DNA from: JAAFHI01 sp039793685
Lineage (GTDB): Bacteria > Acidobacteriota > Blastocatellia > Chloracidobacteriales > Chloracidobacteriaceae
Direction of reading: 5' to 3'
DNA: 64,000 bases
NCBI GenBank assembly: GCA_039793685.1
Contig: JBDRAL010000086.1
Span: 124,001-188,000, forward strand
Shown here one piece after another: positions 31,990 to 40,622 of the stretch. The notes beneath the pieces are model-generated. The model did no database searches, was not told where the DNA came from, and saw only the letters and a program-made list of their open reading frames with translations. Within the stretch, counting starts at the first letter, position 1, and every line of letters starts with the position of its first letter. Made by a program: the position numbers and the translations under genes.

Positions 31990-32736
31990 TCAGGCCGTTT
32001 CGCGCAGCCTGGGGGCAAGGGCCGAACGAGCGGCGGCTTCGCCCGCGGCAATCAACGATTCCAGACTGTCCGCCCCGGGAATCATTCCCCGCATCGGTAT
32101 TGCCGGGCAAACCAGAACGTCAGAATCTTCGACCGCCTCGCGATACTGGGCCGGGAAATACCGGGCCACCTTGGGGTCCCGGGGATCGAGGCCGACGGCC
32201 CGGAGCGTCGAGGAAATTCCCATCACGTCCGAGGAAATTACGAAGGACGCGCCGAGTTCCCGAACGTACCGGCTGGGAAGCCCGCAGGCCAGTCCACCGT
32301 CAAAAAGCTTTTTCCCGTCGCGCTTCACGGCCCGGATGACCCCGGGAATGGCGCAACTCGCGGCCACGGCGGTCGATAGCTTCCCTTCCCGCATCGGCAC
32401 GGCCCGCCGCGGTTTCCATTCCGCCGCAACCGCAATGTAGGGCAATTTCAATTCCGCAAAGGATTCCGGCAAATGCCTCTCGCAATACGTTATCAGATTC
32501 TTGTCATTAAAAAGATGAACCCATTTCGTCTCGGAGGCGATTTCCGCCATCTCCCGCCAGCCTTTTCCGGCGGCGAGAAACGCGCCGATGATGCTTCCGG
32601 CGCTCGTACCGGCCACCGCCACCGGCTGGATGCCGAGTTCTTCCAGCGCCTTGATGACGCCGATGTGGGCCAGACCGCGCGGACCGCCACCACTCAGGGC
32701 GAGGCCGATGGCGGGTTTTTCAAATGAAACGGACAT
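31990..32736 (-). CDS. Patatin-like phospholipase, RssA-type (248 aa)
   Basis: Patatin motifs are complete: oxyanion loop GGGPRG (17-21), nucleophile elbow GTSAGS (S45) and the dyad Asp in FDGG (D146). The RGLAHIGVIKALEELGI block is the common bacterial patatin start. It probably hydrolyses acyl-lipids in the cytoplasm or at the membrane; substrate unknown. It is divergent from gyrA across a 257-base gap. Confidence 0.88.
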   Translation of the reverse strand: MSVSFEKPAIGLALSGGGPRGLAHIGVIKALEELGIQPVAVAGTSAGSIIGAFLAAGKGWREMAEIASETKWVHLFNDKNLITYCERHLPESFAELKLPYIAVAAEWKPRRAVPMREGKLSTAVAASCAIPGVIRAVKRDGKKLFDGGLACGLPSRYVRELGASFVISSDVMGISSTLRAVGLDPRDPKVARYFPAQYREAVEDSDVLVCPAIPMRGMIPGADSLESLIAAGEAAARSALAPRLRETA

Positions 32737-32854
32737 GAGGAGGAATCGTCCTTTCGGTGTTCGTTCGGGAGGGGCGCGAACCAGTCTTACGCCAACAGTC
32801 TCGCGGAAGTTTTTCTTTTTGCCAAGTCATTGAAACGGAAGAACTTCCCCCCGG

Positions 32855-32883
32855 TTTACAGCAGTCGTTTTCCACGCTATGAT
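32855..32883 (+). promoter_or_regulatory. Sigma-70 type promoter of gyrA
   Basis: TTTACA, a 17-base spacer, then TATGAT, about 110 bases before the gyrA start. Both boxes are one base from consensus with ideal spacing, the best sigma-70 promoter I can see in the window. Confidence 0.75.
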
Positions 32884-32993
32884 GGACCGCTTGAAATCCG
32901 TACCACAATCGGTTGTGGGTTTTTCGGAATGTGACGACCGACGTTTCCGAAGGTCGTCCTGAGTTTTATTTTTTCGGGAGAACGAAAAAGAAA

Positions 32994-35429
32994 ATGGAAG
33001 AACAGAAGCTGATACAAGCCAACATTGAAGACGAGATGCGGCGCAGTTACCTCGACTACGCCATGTCGGTCATCATCGGACGCGCCCTGCCGGACGTCCG
33101 CGACGGGTTCAAACCCGTTCACCGCCGCGTGCTGTGGACGATGCATGAACTCGGAAACACCTTCAACAAACCCTACAAAAAGTCGGCCCGCGTGGTTGGC
33201 GACTGCATCGGTAAATATCACCCGCACGGCGACACGGCGGTCTACGACACGATCGTCCGCATGGCGCAGGATTTCTCGATGCGGATGCCCCTCGTGGACG
33301 GCCAGGGGAATTTCGGAAGCGTCGACGGCGACGCCCCGGCGGCGATGAGGTACACCGAGGTTCGTCTCTCGCGTCTTTCCGACGCGATGCTCGCCGACAT
33401 CGACAAGGAAACGGTCGATTTCCAGGAAAATTACGATGGTTCGCAGGAAGAACCCGTGGTTCTGCCCGCCCGCTTCCCCAACCTGCTCGTCAACGGCTCG
33501 GCCGGGATCGCGGTCGGGATGGCGACCAACATTCCGCCGCACAACCTGACGGAAATCGTGGACGCGACGATTCACCTCGTCCAGAAACCGACGGCCACCG
33601 TCGAGGACCTGATGAAGTACGTTTTAGGTCCCGATTTTCCCACTTCCGGGTTCATCTGCGGGCGCAAGGGCATTCGCGACGCCTACACCACGGGGCGCGG
33701 CTCAATCACGATGCGCGCGCGGGCGGCCATTGACTACGTCGGGAAGAACGGCGGCGAACGGCAGGCCATCGTCGTCACCGAACTTCCGTATCAGGTCAAC
33801 AAGGCGAAACTGATCGAGAAAATCGCCGAACTCGTCAATGAAAAGCGCATCGAGGACATTTCCGACCTGCGCGACGAGAGCGACCGCGAGGGCATGCGCA
33901 TCGTCATCGAACTCAAGCGCGGCGCGGTGGCGCAGGTGGTGCTCAACAACCTCTACAAGCTGACGCCGATGCAGACCAACTTCGGCATCATCAACCTGTC
34001 CATCGTCAACGGCCAGCCACGCATCCTGAACCTGCTCGAAACGCTGTACTACTTCATCGAGCACCGCAAGGACGTGGTCCGTCGGCGGACGCAGTTTGAA
34101 CTCCGCAAGGCCGAAGCCCGCGCCCACATCCTGGAAGGTTTAAAGAAGGCGCTCGACATCATGGACGCCGTCATCAAGCTCATCCGGGCGTCGAAATCGG
34201 GTCCGGAAGCGCGCGAAGGGCTGATGACGCAATTTGGATTCTCGCAGATTCAGGCACAGGCAATTCTTGAAATGCAGCTCCAGAAACTGACGAATCTGGA
34301 ACGGCAGAAGATCGTCGATGAGTACGAAGCGATCATCAAGCGCATCGCCGAACTGAAGGAAATCCTTGAAAATGAAAGCGTTCTGCGAAGCGTCATCGTC
34401 AAGGAACTTCAGGAAGTGAAAAAGGAATTCGGCGAGCCCCGCCGGACGCTCATCGTGGACGAGGAAACCGAACTGACCATCGAGGACCTCATTCCCGACG
34501 AGGAAGTGGTCATCACGATTACGCGCGGCGGCTACATTAAACGGACGCCCGTGTCGGCCTACCGCACGCAGCGCCGGGGCGGCACCGGTCGGCGCGGCAT
34601 GGCAACCAAGGCCGAGGACGTGGTGGATTCGCTCTACACCGCCTCGACCCACAGCTTCCTGATGATCTTCACGACCAAGGGCCAGGTTTATAAAGTGAAG
34701 GTCCACGAAATTCCCGACGCCGCCACCGCCGGTCGGGGCAAGGCGATCGTGAACCTCGTGGAACTGCCCGACGGCGAATCGGTCGCCGGTACGTTCCCGG
34801 TCCGGGAATTCACCGAGGGCCGCTACGTCGTGATGGTCACCCGCAAGGGAACGATCAAGAAAACGGAACTGTCGGAATACGCCAACATCCGGTCGAACGG
34901 CATCATCGCGATGGGAATCGACAATGACGACGAGCTGATCGAAGTCCAAATGAGCGATGGAAACAAGAAGATTCTTATTTCCACCTTCGACGGACAGGCC
35001 ATCTGCTTCGATGAAAAGGATGTTCGCCCGATGGGACGCCCGGCCTACGGCGTCATCGGCATCAAGCTGCGCGAGGGCGATTACGTCACCGGCGTCTGCG
35101 TGGTGGACGGCGACGAACACGTTCTCGCCATCTCCGAACTCGGTCTCGGCAAGCGCACCAAAATCAGCGAATACCCGGTGCAGGGCCGGGGAGGCGTCGG
35201 CGTCATCAACATGAAGGTCACCGACCGGACCGGCGGCGTCGTCAAGGCGCTTATGGTCAAGGACGACGACCAGATGGTGCTCATCACCAAAAACGGCCAG
35301 CTCGTCCGCGTGGACGTGAAGCCCGTTCGTGAAACCGGACGCGCCGCGCAAGGCGTGAAGCTCATCAACCTTTCGGACGGCGACCGCGTGGTCGCCGCCT
35401 CTTTGGTTGAGGGAACCGAAGAAGAATAG
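32994..35429 (+). CDS. gyrA: DNA gyrase subunit A (811 aa)
   Basis: ATG 32994 (GGGAG upstream) gives an N-terminus typical of GyrA (...YLDYAMSVIIGRALPDVRDGFKPVHRR). The DNA-cleaving Tyr is Y120 in AMRYTEVRLS. The C-terminal beta-pinwheel has the GyrA box as QRRGGTG, one residue off the QRRGGKG consensus, which supports gyrase rather than topoisomerase IV. With GyrB it introduces negative supercoils using ATP. The short acidic tail (VEGTEEE) is ordinary. A sigma-70 promoter lies at 32855, and the terminator follows at 35475. Confidence 0.97.
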   Translation: MEEQKLIQANIEDEMRRSYLDYAMSVIIGRALPDVRDGFKPVHRRVLWTMHELGNTFNKPYKKSARVVGDCIGKYHPHGDTAVYDTIVRMAQDFSMRMPLVDGQGNFGSVDGDAPAAMRYTEVRLSRLSDAMLADIDKETVDFQENYDGSQEEPVVLPARFPNLLVNGSAGIAVGMATNIPPHNLTEIVDATIHLVQKPTATVEDLMKYVLGPDFPTSGFICGRKGIRDAYTTGRGSITMRARAAIDYVGKNGGERQAIVVTELPYQVNKAKLIEKIAELVNEKRIEDISDLRDESDREGMRIVIELKRGAVAQVVLNNLYKLTPMQTNFGIINLSIVNGQPRILNLLETLYYFIEHRKDVVRRRTQFELRKAEARAHILEGLKKALDIMDAVIKLIRASKSGPEAREGLMTQFGFSQIQAQAILEMQLQKLTNLERQKIVDEYEAIIKRIAELKEILENESVLRSVIVKELQEVKKEFGEPRRTLIVDEETELTIEDLIPDEEVVITITRGGYIKRTPVSAYRTQRRGGTGRRGMATKAEDVVDSLYTASTHSFLMIFTTKGQVYKVKVHEIPDAATAGRGKAIVNLVELPDGESVAGTFPVREFTEGRYVVMVTRKGTIKKTELSEYANIRSNGIIAMGIDNDDELIEVQMSDGNKKILISTFDGQAICFDEKDVRPMGRPAYGVIGIKLREGDYVTGVCVVDGDEHVLAISELGLGKRTKISEYPVQGRGGVGVINMKVTDRTGGVVKALMVKDDDQMVLITKNGQLVRVDVKPVRETGRAAQGVKLINLSDGDRVVAASLVEGTEEE

Positions 35430-35474
35430 GAAGAAAAAGGATCGGGGATCAGGCAACAGGTCCCTCAAAAAATT

Positions 35475-35505
35475 GCCCGCGTCATTTGGCGCGGGCTTTT
35501 TCTTT
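35475..35505 (+). terminator. Rho-independent terminator after gyrA
   Basis: Stem GCCCGCG / CGCGGGC with loop TCATTTGG, then TTTTTCTTTT. An almost identical hairpin recurs at 35874-35905. Confidence 0.9.
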
Positions 35506-35591
35506 TGGGAAGCACGAAAGGAAATTGCCGTACGAAGCGGTCAGGAATAGATTCACCAAGAACATTAATCCAGAAGGCGAAATTCACTCTC

Positions 35592-35849
35592 ATGCCCTAC
35601 GTCACCAGCGTCGAAAGAATCGGAATCGCCAAGGGCAGGGCCATCGGACTGGCGGAAGGAAAAGCCGAGGGCAAAGCCGAAGCGGTGCTGCTCGTTCTTG
35701 AAAATCGGTTTGGCTCGCTCGGCATCCGCCTGAAAAAGAAAATCCTCGCCATTCACGATGAAACGCTCCTGACCGATTTGATCGCCGTGGCGTTGGTCGC
35801 GGAATCAATCAAGGATTTTGAGGGCAAGCTCAAAGCCAAACTCACCTGA
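35592..35849 (+). pseudogene. C-terminal fragment of an Rpn/PD-(D/E)XK transposase-like nuclease family protein (85 aa)
   Basis: The sequence MPYVTSVERIGIAKGRAIGLAEGKAEGKAE followed by LLVLENRFGSLG matches the tail of the Rpn (YhgA-like) family, where a YVTSxERI helix, a Gly/Glu/Lys helical repeat and an RFG motif close the protein. The nuclease core is missing upstream: only about 30 unrelated codons precede it in frame. It is therefore probably a remnant, although free-standing versions of this tail exist. It lies between two near-copies of the same terminator hairpin. Confidence 0.55.
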
Positions 35850-35869
35850 TCTTTTTCCGTTTCAAGTAG

Positions 35870-35905
35870 AAAAGCCCGCGTCAGACGGCGCGGGCTTTTT
35901 CTTTC
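35870..35905 (+). terminator. Second copy of the GCCCGCG...CGCGGGC terminator
   Basis: Stem AAAAGCCCGCG / CGCGGGCTTTT with loop TCAGACGG, then a T-run. It serves as a terminator for the Rpn fragment and may also stop the converging gene at 35930 (A-run on the left side). Confidence 0.88.
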
Positions 35906-35929
35906 CCATAATCGGAAAAACGGGCACGT

Positions 35930-36487
35930 TTATTTTGTGAAAACGCACAAAAGGTCTTCCGCCAACTCCCCCAGAACCAACGGCGTGGATTCCGCCAGCG
36001 AGTGCGTTTCAGTCGCGGAAAGCGAAATCTTTTCGGACGCCACCGACCCGGAATAGTCGTGGAGCAGAATTCCAACCCGGTCCGCCGCGCCGGATTGAAA
36101 AAGTTCATCCATCATCGCGAACCACCGGACCAGTTCCCGGTCGGTTCCAGCCAGTTCGGGACGCGCTCCCCGGCGGTCCTTTTCGGAAGCGGCGGCCTTT
36201 TCCTCAAGCCAGCGGTTGATTTTCGCCTCGCTCCAGCCTTTGCGGCGAAGTTGGTCGAGTTCCCGTTTCGATACCGCCGGGCGGGCATCCACGCGGTACG
36301 ACCCGAGCGACGTTCCGCAGTCGCAATACTTCCCGGCGGTCAGAAATTGCCGGTCGCCTTTCTCCAACTGACTGGAAAGATTCGGGTTGTCGTTTTCAGC
36401 GAACCCGAATCCGTGACATTTGAAAATCGCTTCGGCGGCTTTGAAATCCGCCCGCGCCGGTAAAGTGGCGGTGATGTAGTGGCACAT
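35930..36487 (-). CDS. Hypothetical protein with Cys/His-rich N-terminal half (185 aa)
   Basis: The ATG at 36487 (MCHYITATLPARAD...) has GGGAGGG upstream, deciding against longer starts inside the repeat. The product contains a GKYCDCGTSLGS cluster and scattered Cys/His residues (CHY, KCHGFGF) that could bind metal. A Lys/Glu/Arg-rich helix (RKGWSEAKINRWLEEK) follows in the middle. No signal peptide. I do not recognise the family. The N-terminal extension that would encode WNPERQRGEG comes from the intergenic repeat. Confidence 0.65.
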   Translation of the reverse strand: MCHYITATLPARADFKAAEAIFKCHGFGFAENDNPNLSSQLEKGDRQFLTAGKYCDCGTSLGSYRVDARPAVSKRELDQLRRKGWSEAKINRWLEEKAAASEKDRRGARPELAGTDRELVRWFAMMDELFQSGAADRVGILLHDYSGSVASEKISLSATETHSLAESTPLVLGELAEDLLCVFTK

Positions 36488-36489
36488 AT

Positions 36490-36583
36490 AACCCTCCCCT
36501 CGCTGACGCTCGGGATTCCATACCGGTCGCGAACCGAAGACATCCATCCACCGGTATGGAACCCCGAGCGCCAGCGAGGGTTA
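36490..36583. repeat. Inverted repeat of the CGCTGACGCTCGGGATTCCATACCGG type
   Basis: The left arm (36490-36526) and right arm (36551-36583) are near-perfect reverse complements (CTCGCTGACGCTCGGGATTC against GGAACCCCGAGCGCCAGCGAG). It fills the gap between the lysC stop region and the start of the gene at 36487. A frame through it encodes the WNPERQRG-like peptide I recall as a common product of such repeats in other genomes. Confidence 0.8.
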
Positions 36584-36590
36584 CTTTTTC

Positions 36591-37994
36591 CTACTTACCA
36601 AGTTCAAAACGTGAATGAATCGCCGCGACGGCCTTGCCCGCGTCGTCTTCGTCCACGACGAACGAAATGTTGAGTTCAGACGACCCCTGCGCGATGGCGA
36701 CGACATTCGCGCCGCATTCGGCAACCGCCGTGAACAGCCGCGCCGCGATCCCCGGACACCCCCGCATCGCCTCGCCAACCGCCGCGATGATCGCCACGCG
36801 GTCGCGAACCCCAATCGTATCAATACATTGGTGGTGAAATTCGACTTCCAGCGCCTTCGTCAGCGCCGCCCGCGTCTTTTCGGCTTCGTCCGAACCGACC
36901 ATCAGGCAGAGGTTATTTTCCGAGGACGACTGCGAAATCATCAGGACGTTCACGCCGAGCGCCGCCACCGCGACGAAGGTTTTGGCGGCGATGCCGGGCA
37001 GTCCCATCATCCCGCTTCCGCTGACCGTCACGAGCGCCACGTTTTTGATACTCGTGACGGACTTGATGTCGGCGTTCCACGCGCCGGATTTGGTTGTCAC
37101 CCGCGTGCCGGGCAGTTCCGGCTTGAAGCTGTTTTTCACATACAGGGGAATCTGCTTCGGGATGAGCGGCACAAGTGTTTTCGGATGAAGGACTTTCGCG
37201 CCGTAGTAGGCCAGTTCCGCTGCCTCACTGTAACTGATCTGGCCGAGCGTCCGGGCGTCGGGTACGAGGCGCGGATCGGCGGTCATGAAGCCGTCGGCGT
37301 CGGTCCAGATGACGACTTCGTCGGCTTCGAGCGCCGCGCCGAAGATTCCGCCGGAGAAATCCGAGCCGCCACGTCCGAGCGTGGTCGGAATTCCCGCCTC
37401 CGTCGCGCCGATGAACCCGGTGATGACCGGGATGATCCCCTTTTCGATGACCGGCAGGAGCGTCGCGCGGGCGTTAACCGTCGTCGCCGCGAGATCGGGC
37501 GTGGCCTCGCCGAAATTGTCGTCGGTAACGACGAGTTTGTCGGCGTCGAAGGCTTCGGCCTCGATGCCGCGATTCCTCATCGCCGCCGCCACCAGACGGG
37601 AGGAAAGGCGTTCGCCGGTTCCGGCGATGAAGTCGAGCGCGCGCGGGGGAAGTTCGCCGAGCAGCGAGATACCTTCGCAAAGCTTGGCAAAGCGGTCGAG
37701 CAGGCGAATCAGTTCCCCGTCGAGGGTTTCCCGGACGAGGTCGTTTTCGACCAGGTCGGAAAGCGCGGTCCGGTGCTTGGCGAGCAGCGCGTTGTGGGCG
37801 GCTTCGACTTCGGAGTGCCGACCGTTGGCCGCCGCGTGAGCCGCCCCGAGCAAAAGGTTCGTCACGCCGCTCATCGCCGACACGACGACCACGATTTTCG
37901 GGTCGCGCTCACGCTCGGACGCGACGATGTCGATAAGCTGGTTGATGCGGGCGGCGTCGCCAACCGACGTTCCGCCGAATTTGAGGACTTTCAT
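36591..37994 (-). CDS. lysC: Aspartate kinase (467 aa)
   Basis: It phosphorylates aspartate, the first step toward lysine, threonine and methionine (and diaminopimelate). The N-terminal signature KFGGTSV is complete, followed by GTGERLSSRL and GRGGSDFSG in the catalytic domain. Two ACT domains (about 315-460; VTVSGSGMMG, VAIIAAVGEAMRG) would bind the feedback effector. The length (467) suits the monofunctional long form. The symbol follows general usage; isozyme class is not determined. Confidence 0.93.
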   Translation of the reverse strand: MKVLKFGGTSVGDAARINQLIDIVASERERDPKIVVVVSAMSGVTNLLLGAAHAAANGRHSEVEAAHNALLAKHRTALSDLVENDLVRETLDGELIRLLDRFAKLCEGISLLGELPPRALDFIAGTGERLSSRLVAAAMRNRGIEAEAFDADKLVVTDDNFGEATPDLAATTVNARATLLPVIEKGIIPVITGFIGATEAGIPTTLGRGGSDFSGGIFGAALEADEVVIWTDADGFMTADPRLVPDARTLGQISYSEAAELAYYGAKVLHPKTLVPLIPKQIPLYVKNSFKPELPGTRVTTKSGAWNADIKSVTSIKNVALVTVSGSGMMGLPGIAAKTFVAVAALGVNVLMISQSSSENNLCLMVGSDEAEKTRAALTKALEVEFHHQCIDTIGVRDRVAIIAAVGEAMRGCPGIAARLFTAVAECGANVVAIAQGSSELNISFVVDEDDAGKAVAAIHSRFELGK

Positions 37995-38330
37995 TGATGA
38001 TTATTTTCTTTCGAAAAGTGTGAATTGACCTTCTTCAGGGAAATTACACGACGGAAGAATCGTGGGAAAGGTGTCGGTTTTTCTTCAAAGGTGTCGGGTG
38101 TCGGGTTTCTGGTTTCAGGTGAAGACAAAGTTCTGAGTTTTGAGTCCAGAATGGAGTTCAAACAGGAAACTCAAAACTGGTTTTACCGGAAACCAGAAAC
38201 CCGACACCCGACACCTTTGAAGTTTGCCCGGAAATCTGAAACCTGTTCTTGCCGCCCGCCAGCCGAAGTAGTAGAACGCCTCACACCACCGACAATCCCC
38301 AAAATCACCCCGGAAGACGTGAATTCCTCC
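37995..38330. other. 336-base gap with a perfect 33-bp inverted repeat
   Basis: The reading frame of the downstream peptidase stays open back to 38025, but that part has no coding features and is repeat sequence. The gap contains the repeat at 38083-38222 and then about 108 bases of unremarkable leader. Confidence 0.6.
38083..38222. repeat. Perfect 33-bp inverted repeat of the CCTGAAACCCGACACC type
   Basis: Bases 38083-38115 are exactly reverse-complementary to 38190-38222 (arms contain GTGTCGGGTGTCGGGTTTCT and its complement). The inner 74 bases are also partly self-complementary (GAGTTTTGAG against CTCAAAACTG). Related elements lie at 52077-52236 and 55317-55448. Confidence 0.92.
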
Positions 38331-40382
38331 ATGAATTTCCGCAGCGTATTGGCCTCCGCCGTTTCATTTTCTCTTCTTTCAGTGAATTTCGCCCTTGCGC
38401 AGACGCCGGCCACGCCGGAAATGCCGAAGAAAGAACTTTCAAAGTTTGAAAACGCCATTCTGGCGGGGCCGTCGCCCCAGCGCGCGCGCGAAACGCTTCG
38501 CCGCCTGACGGCCAAGCCGCACCTCGCCGGAACTCCGGAGGATCGCGAAACCGCCGAATATGTCCGGGATGAGTTCAAAAAGGCCGGTCTGCGCGCCGAC
38601 ATTGTCGATTACAAGGTCTGGCTGCCCTACCCCAAATCGCGGCTGGTTGAACTGGTCGGGCCGGAAAAATACACCTGCACCCTGACCGAACCCGCCCTCG
38701 CCCAGGACCCGGATTCCGGCTCGGATCGCGCGGTCCCGACCTTCGCCGGGTATTCCCCGTCGGGCGACGTGACGGCGGAGGTGGTGTACGCCAATTACGG
38801 ACTTCCCGCAGATTATGAAGTCTTGAAAAAGCTCGGCGTGGATGTGAAGGGCAAGATCGTTCTGGTCCGCTACGGCAATTGTTTTCGGGGCGTGAAGGTG
38901 AAAGTCGCCGAGGAAAACGGCGCGGCGGGCGTGCTGATCTATTCCGACCCGGCGGACGACGGATTCAAAAAGGGCGTCAAGTATCCCGACGGCCCCTACC
39001 GGACCGACAACTGCGTCCAGCGTGGGAGCGTCGGCTATACGTTTTTGTGTCCCGGCGACCCGCTGACGCCGACCGGCCCGTCGATTGACAGCTTTCCGCG
39101 CATCAGTCCGGCGACGGCGCTGATGCCGCGAATTCCGGTTCAGCCGCTTTCCTACAACGACGCCCAGCCGATTCTCGAAAACCTCAAGGGACCAGCCGCC
39201 CCGGAGAATTTCAAGGGTGGCCTGGCCGTCATCTATCACGTTGGCGCGGGACCGGCAAAAGTCCATCTGAAGCTCGAAATGGACTACCAACAGCGAAAAA
39301 TCTGGAATGTGATCGGCGTCATCGACGGGAAAACCGCGCCGAACGAGTGGGTACTGGTCGGGAATCACCGTGATGCGTGGGTCTACGGCGCGGTCGATCC
39401 GTCGAGCGGCACGACCGCGATGCTCGAAACCGCCCGGACACTCGGCGGGATGCTCAAACAGGGCTGGAAACCGAATCGCTCGATCATGTTTTGTAGTTGG
39501 GACGGCGAGGAATACGGAATGCTCGGTTCGACCGAGTGGGTTGAGGAACGCCTTGAGGAACTGAAAGAAAAAGCCGTCTGCTACATCAACGTGGACACTG
39601 CCGTCAGCGGCGACAATTTCGGGGCCGGCGCGAGTGCGAGCCTCTGGGAAATTGCCCGGGAAACTTTCCGCGATGTGCCGGACGCCTCCGGCAAGCGGAG
39701 CGTGTTCGAAAACATGCGGTCGCGGATTCCCAATGCACAGGATGTGTCGTTCAGCCGGCTCGGCGGCGGCTCGGATTTTCAGGGATTCCTTCAGCACGCC
39801 GGAATTCCGTCACTCGACATGGGCATGAGCGGGCCGTACGGCGTGTATCACTCGACCTACGACAGCTTTACCTGGATGGCCAAATTCGGCGACCCGGATT
39901 TCACCCGCCACGCGGCGATGGCGCGGGTGATGGGGATGCTCCTCTACCGGATTGGCGAATCGCCCTCCATCCGCCTGAACCTGCTTGAATACGCCAACGA
40001 CCTCAACCTGTCGGTCGAGGCGCTGGTCAAGGAGTACAAGGAAGCCCCCGATGCGCCGGATTTCACGGCCCTGACCGCCGCGGCCAACGATCTTCTGAAG
40101 GCTGCCGAAAAATTTGAAAAGACGCCCGAAACCGAACAAAACCGCCGGTTACGAAACGGCATCCGGCTGCGATTCGAACGCGCACTGACCGACCCGTCGG
40201 GATTGCCCGGACGTCCGTGGTTTCGCCACGTCGTTTACGCCCCCGGTGTCTACCTTGGCTACGGAGCGGAGGTTTTTTCCGGAGTCCGGCACTCCATCAA
40301 TCAAAAGGACGGCGAAACCGCAAAAATCGCCGCCGCGCAGGCCGCCAACGCCCTCAAACGGGCGGCGAACCTGCTGAGGTAA
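38331..40382 (+). CDS. Exported M28 metallopeptidase, glutamate carboxypeptidase II-like (683 aa)
   Basis: ATG 38331 opens a signal peptide (NFRSVLASAVSFSLLSVNFALAQ). The protein contains a PA domain followed by an M28 peptidase domain with the bimetal site: H346 (GNHRDAW), D356 (AVDPSSG), catalytic and ligand E393/E394 (WDGEEYGMLGSTEW) and H507 (YHSTYD). A C-terminal TfR-dimerisation-like helical domain follows. This is the same layout as human GCPII/transferrin receptor. It probably removes C-terminal residues from peptides in the periplasm. Confidence 0.93.
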   Translation: MNFRSVLASAVSFSLLSVNFALAQTPATPEMPKKELSKFENAILAGPSPQRARETLRRLTAKPHLAGTPEDRETAEYVRDEFKKAGLRADIVDYKVWLPYPKSRLVELVGPEKYTCTLTEPALAQDPDSGSDRAVPTFAGYSPSGDVTAEVVYANYGLPADYEVLKKLGVDVKGKIVLVRYGNCFRGVKVKVAEENGAAGVLIYSDPADDGFKKGVKYPDGPYRTDNCVQRGSVGYTFLCPGDPLTPTGPSIDSFPRISPATALMPRIPVQPLSYNDAQPILENLKGPAAPENFKGGLAVIYHVGAGPAKVHLKLEMDYQQRKIWNVIGVIDGKTAPNEWVLVGNHRDAWVYGAVDPSSGTTAMLETARTLGGMLKQGWKPNRSIMFCSWDGEEYGMLGSTEWVEERLEELKEKAVCYINVDTAVSGDNFGAGASASLWEIARETFRDVPDASGKRSVFENMRSRIPNAQDVSFSRLGGGSDFQGFLQHAGIPSLDMGMSGPYGVYHSTYDSFTWMAKFGDPDFTRHAAMARVMGMLLYRIGESPSIRLNLLEYANDLNLSVEALVKEYKEAPDAPDFTALTAAANDLLKAAEKFEKTPETEQNRRLRNGIRLRFERALTDPSGLPGRPWFRHVVYAPGVYLGYGAEVFSGVRHSINQKDGETAKIAAAQAANALKRAANLLR

Positions 40383-40383
40383 T

Positions 40384-40435
40384 TGAGAATTGAGGATTTT
40401 AGATTTTTGATTTCAGATTTTCGATTTCCGGTTTT
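40384..40435. repeat. A/T-rich intergenic repeat of the GATTTTCGATTTC type
   Basis: Repeated near-copies of TTTTAGATTTTTGATTTCAG begin right after the peptidase stop codon. It is the same word family as the arms at 18568. Confidence 0.55.
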
Positions 40436-40483
40436 CTGGATCAGGCCGATTTTGCGGGTAACGATTTGTTGGCTGGATTGAAA

Positions 40484-40520
40484 GCCTGCGGAGCAGGCGA
40501 AATATCGTTAGCCTCGGATG
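40484..40520. repeat. Hairpin element: GCCTGC-ggag-style stem followed by GAAATATCGTTAGCC
   Basis: GCCTGC pairs with GCAGGC around a short loop, followed by the 15-base word GAAATATCGTTAGCC. The element at 45224 has the same layout with different stem bases, indicating compensatory change. Confidence 0.65.
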
Positions 40521-40526
40521 GAGCGA

Positions 40527-40568
40527 GTCTTCGAGCGGGAATCCGAGGTCTTCGAGCGGGAATCCGAC
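40527..40568 (+). repeat. Two near-perfect tandem 21-bp copies
   Basis: GTCTTCGAGCGGGAATCCGA occurs twice in tandem, each copy followed by one more base (G in the first, C in the second), upstream of the pseudokinase start. In frame it would encode VFERESE repeats, but the better start is downstream at 40623. Confidence 0.85.
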
Positions 40569-40622
40569 GTCTCCCAACGCAATTCGGGGTCTGCGAACGT
40601 GAATCTGACGAAGGTGGAGAAA

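Noticed and set aside
34140..35468. A 442-codon open frame antisense to gyrA
   Set aside because: It lies wholly on the opposite strand of a clear gyrase A gene and shows no family features.
36615..37997. A 460-codon open frame antisense to the aspartate kinase gene
   Set aside because: It is an artefact of high-GC codon use; the minus-strand product matches aspartate kinase over its whole length and the antisense product has no recognisable domains.
40518..40622. Longer pseudokinase start with VFERESE repeats
   Set aside because: The ribosome site GGTGGAG precedes ATG 40623, and the upstream part is tandem repeat DNA.
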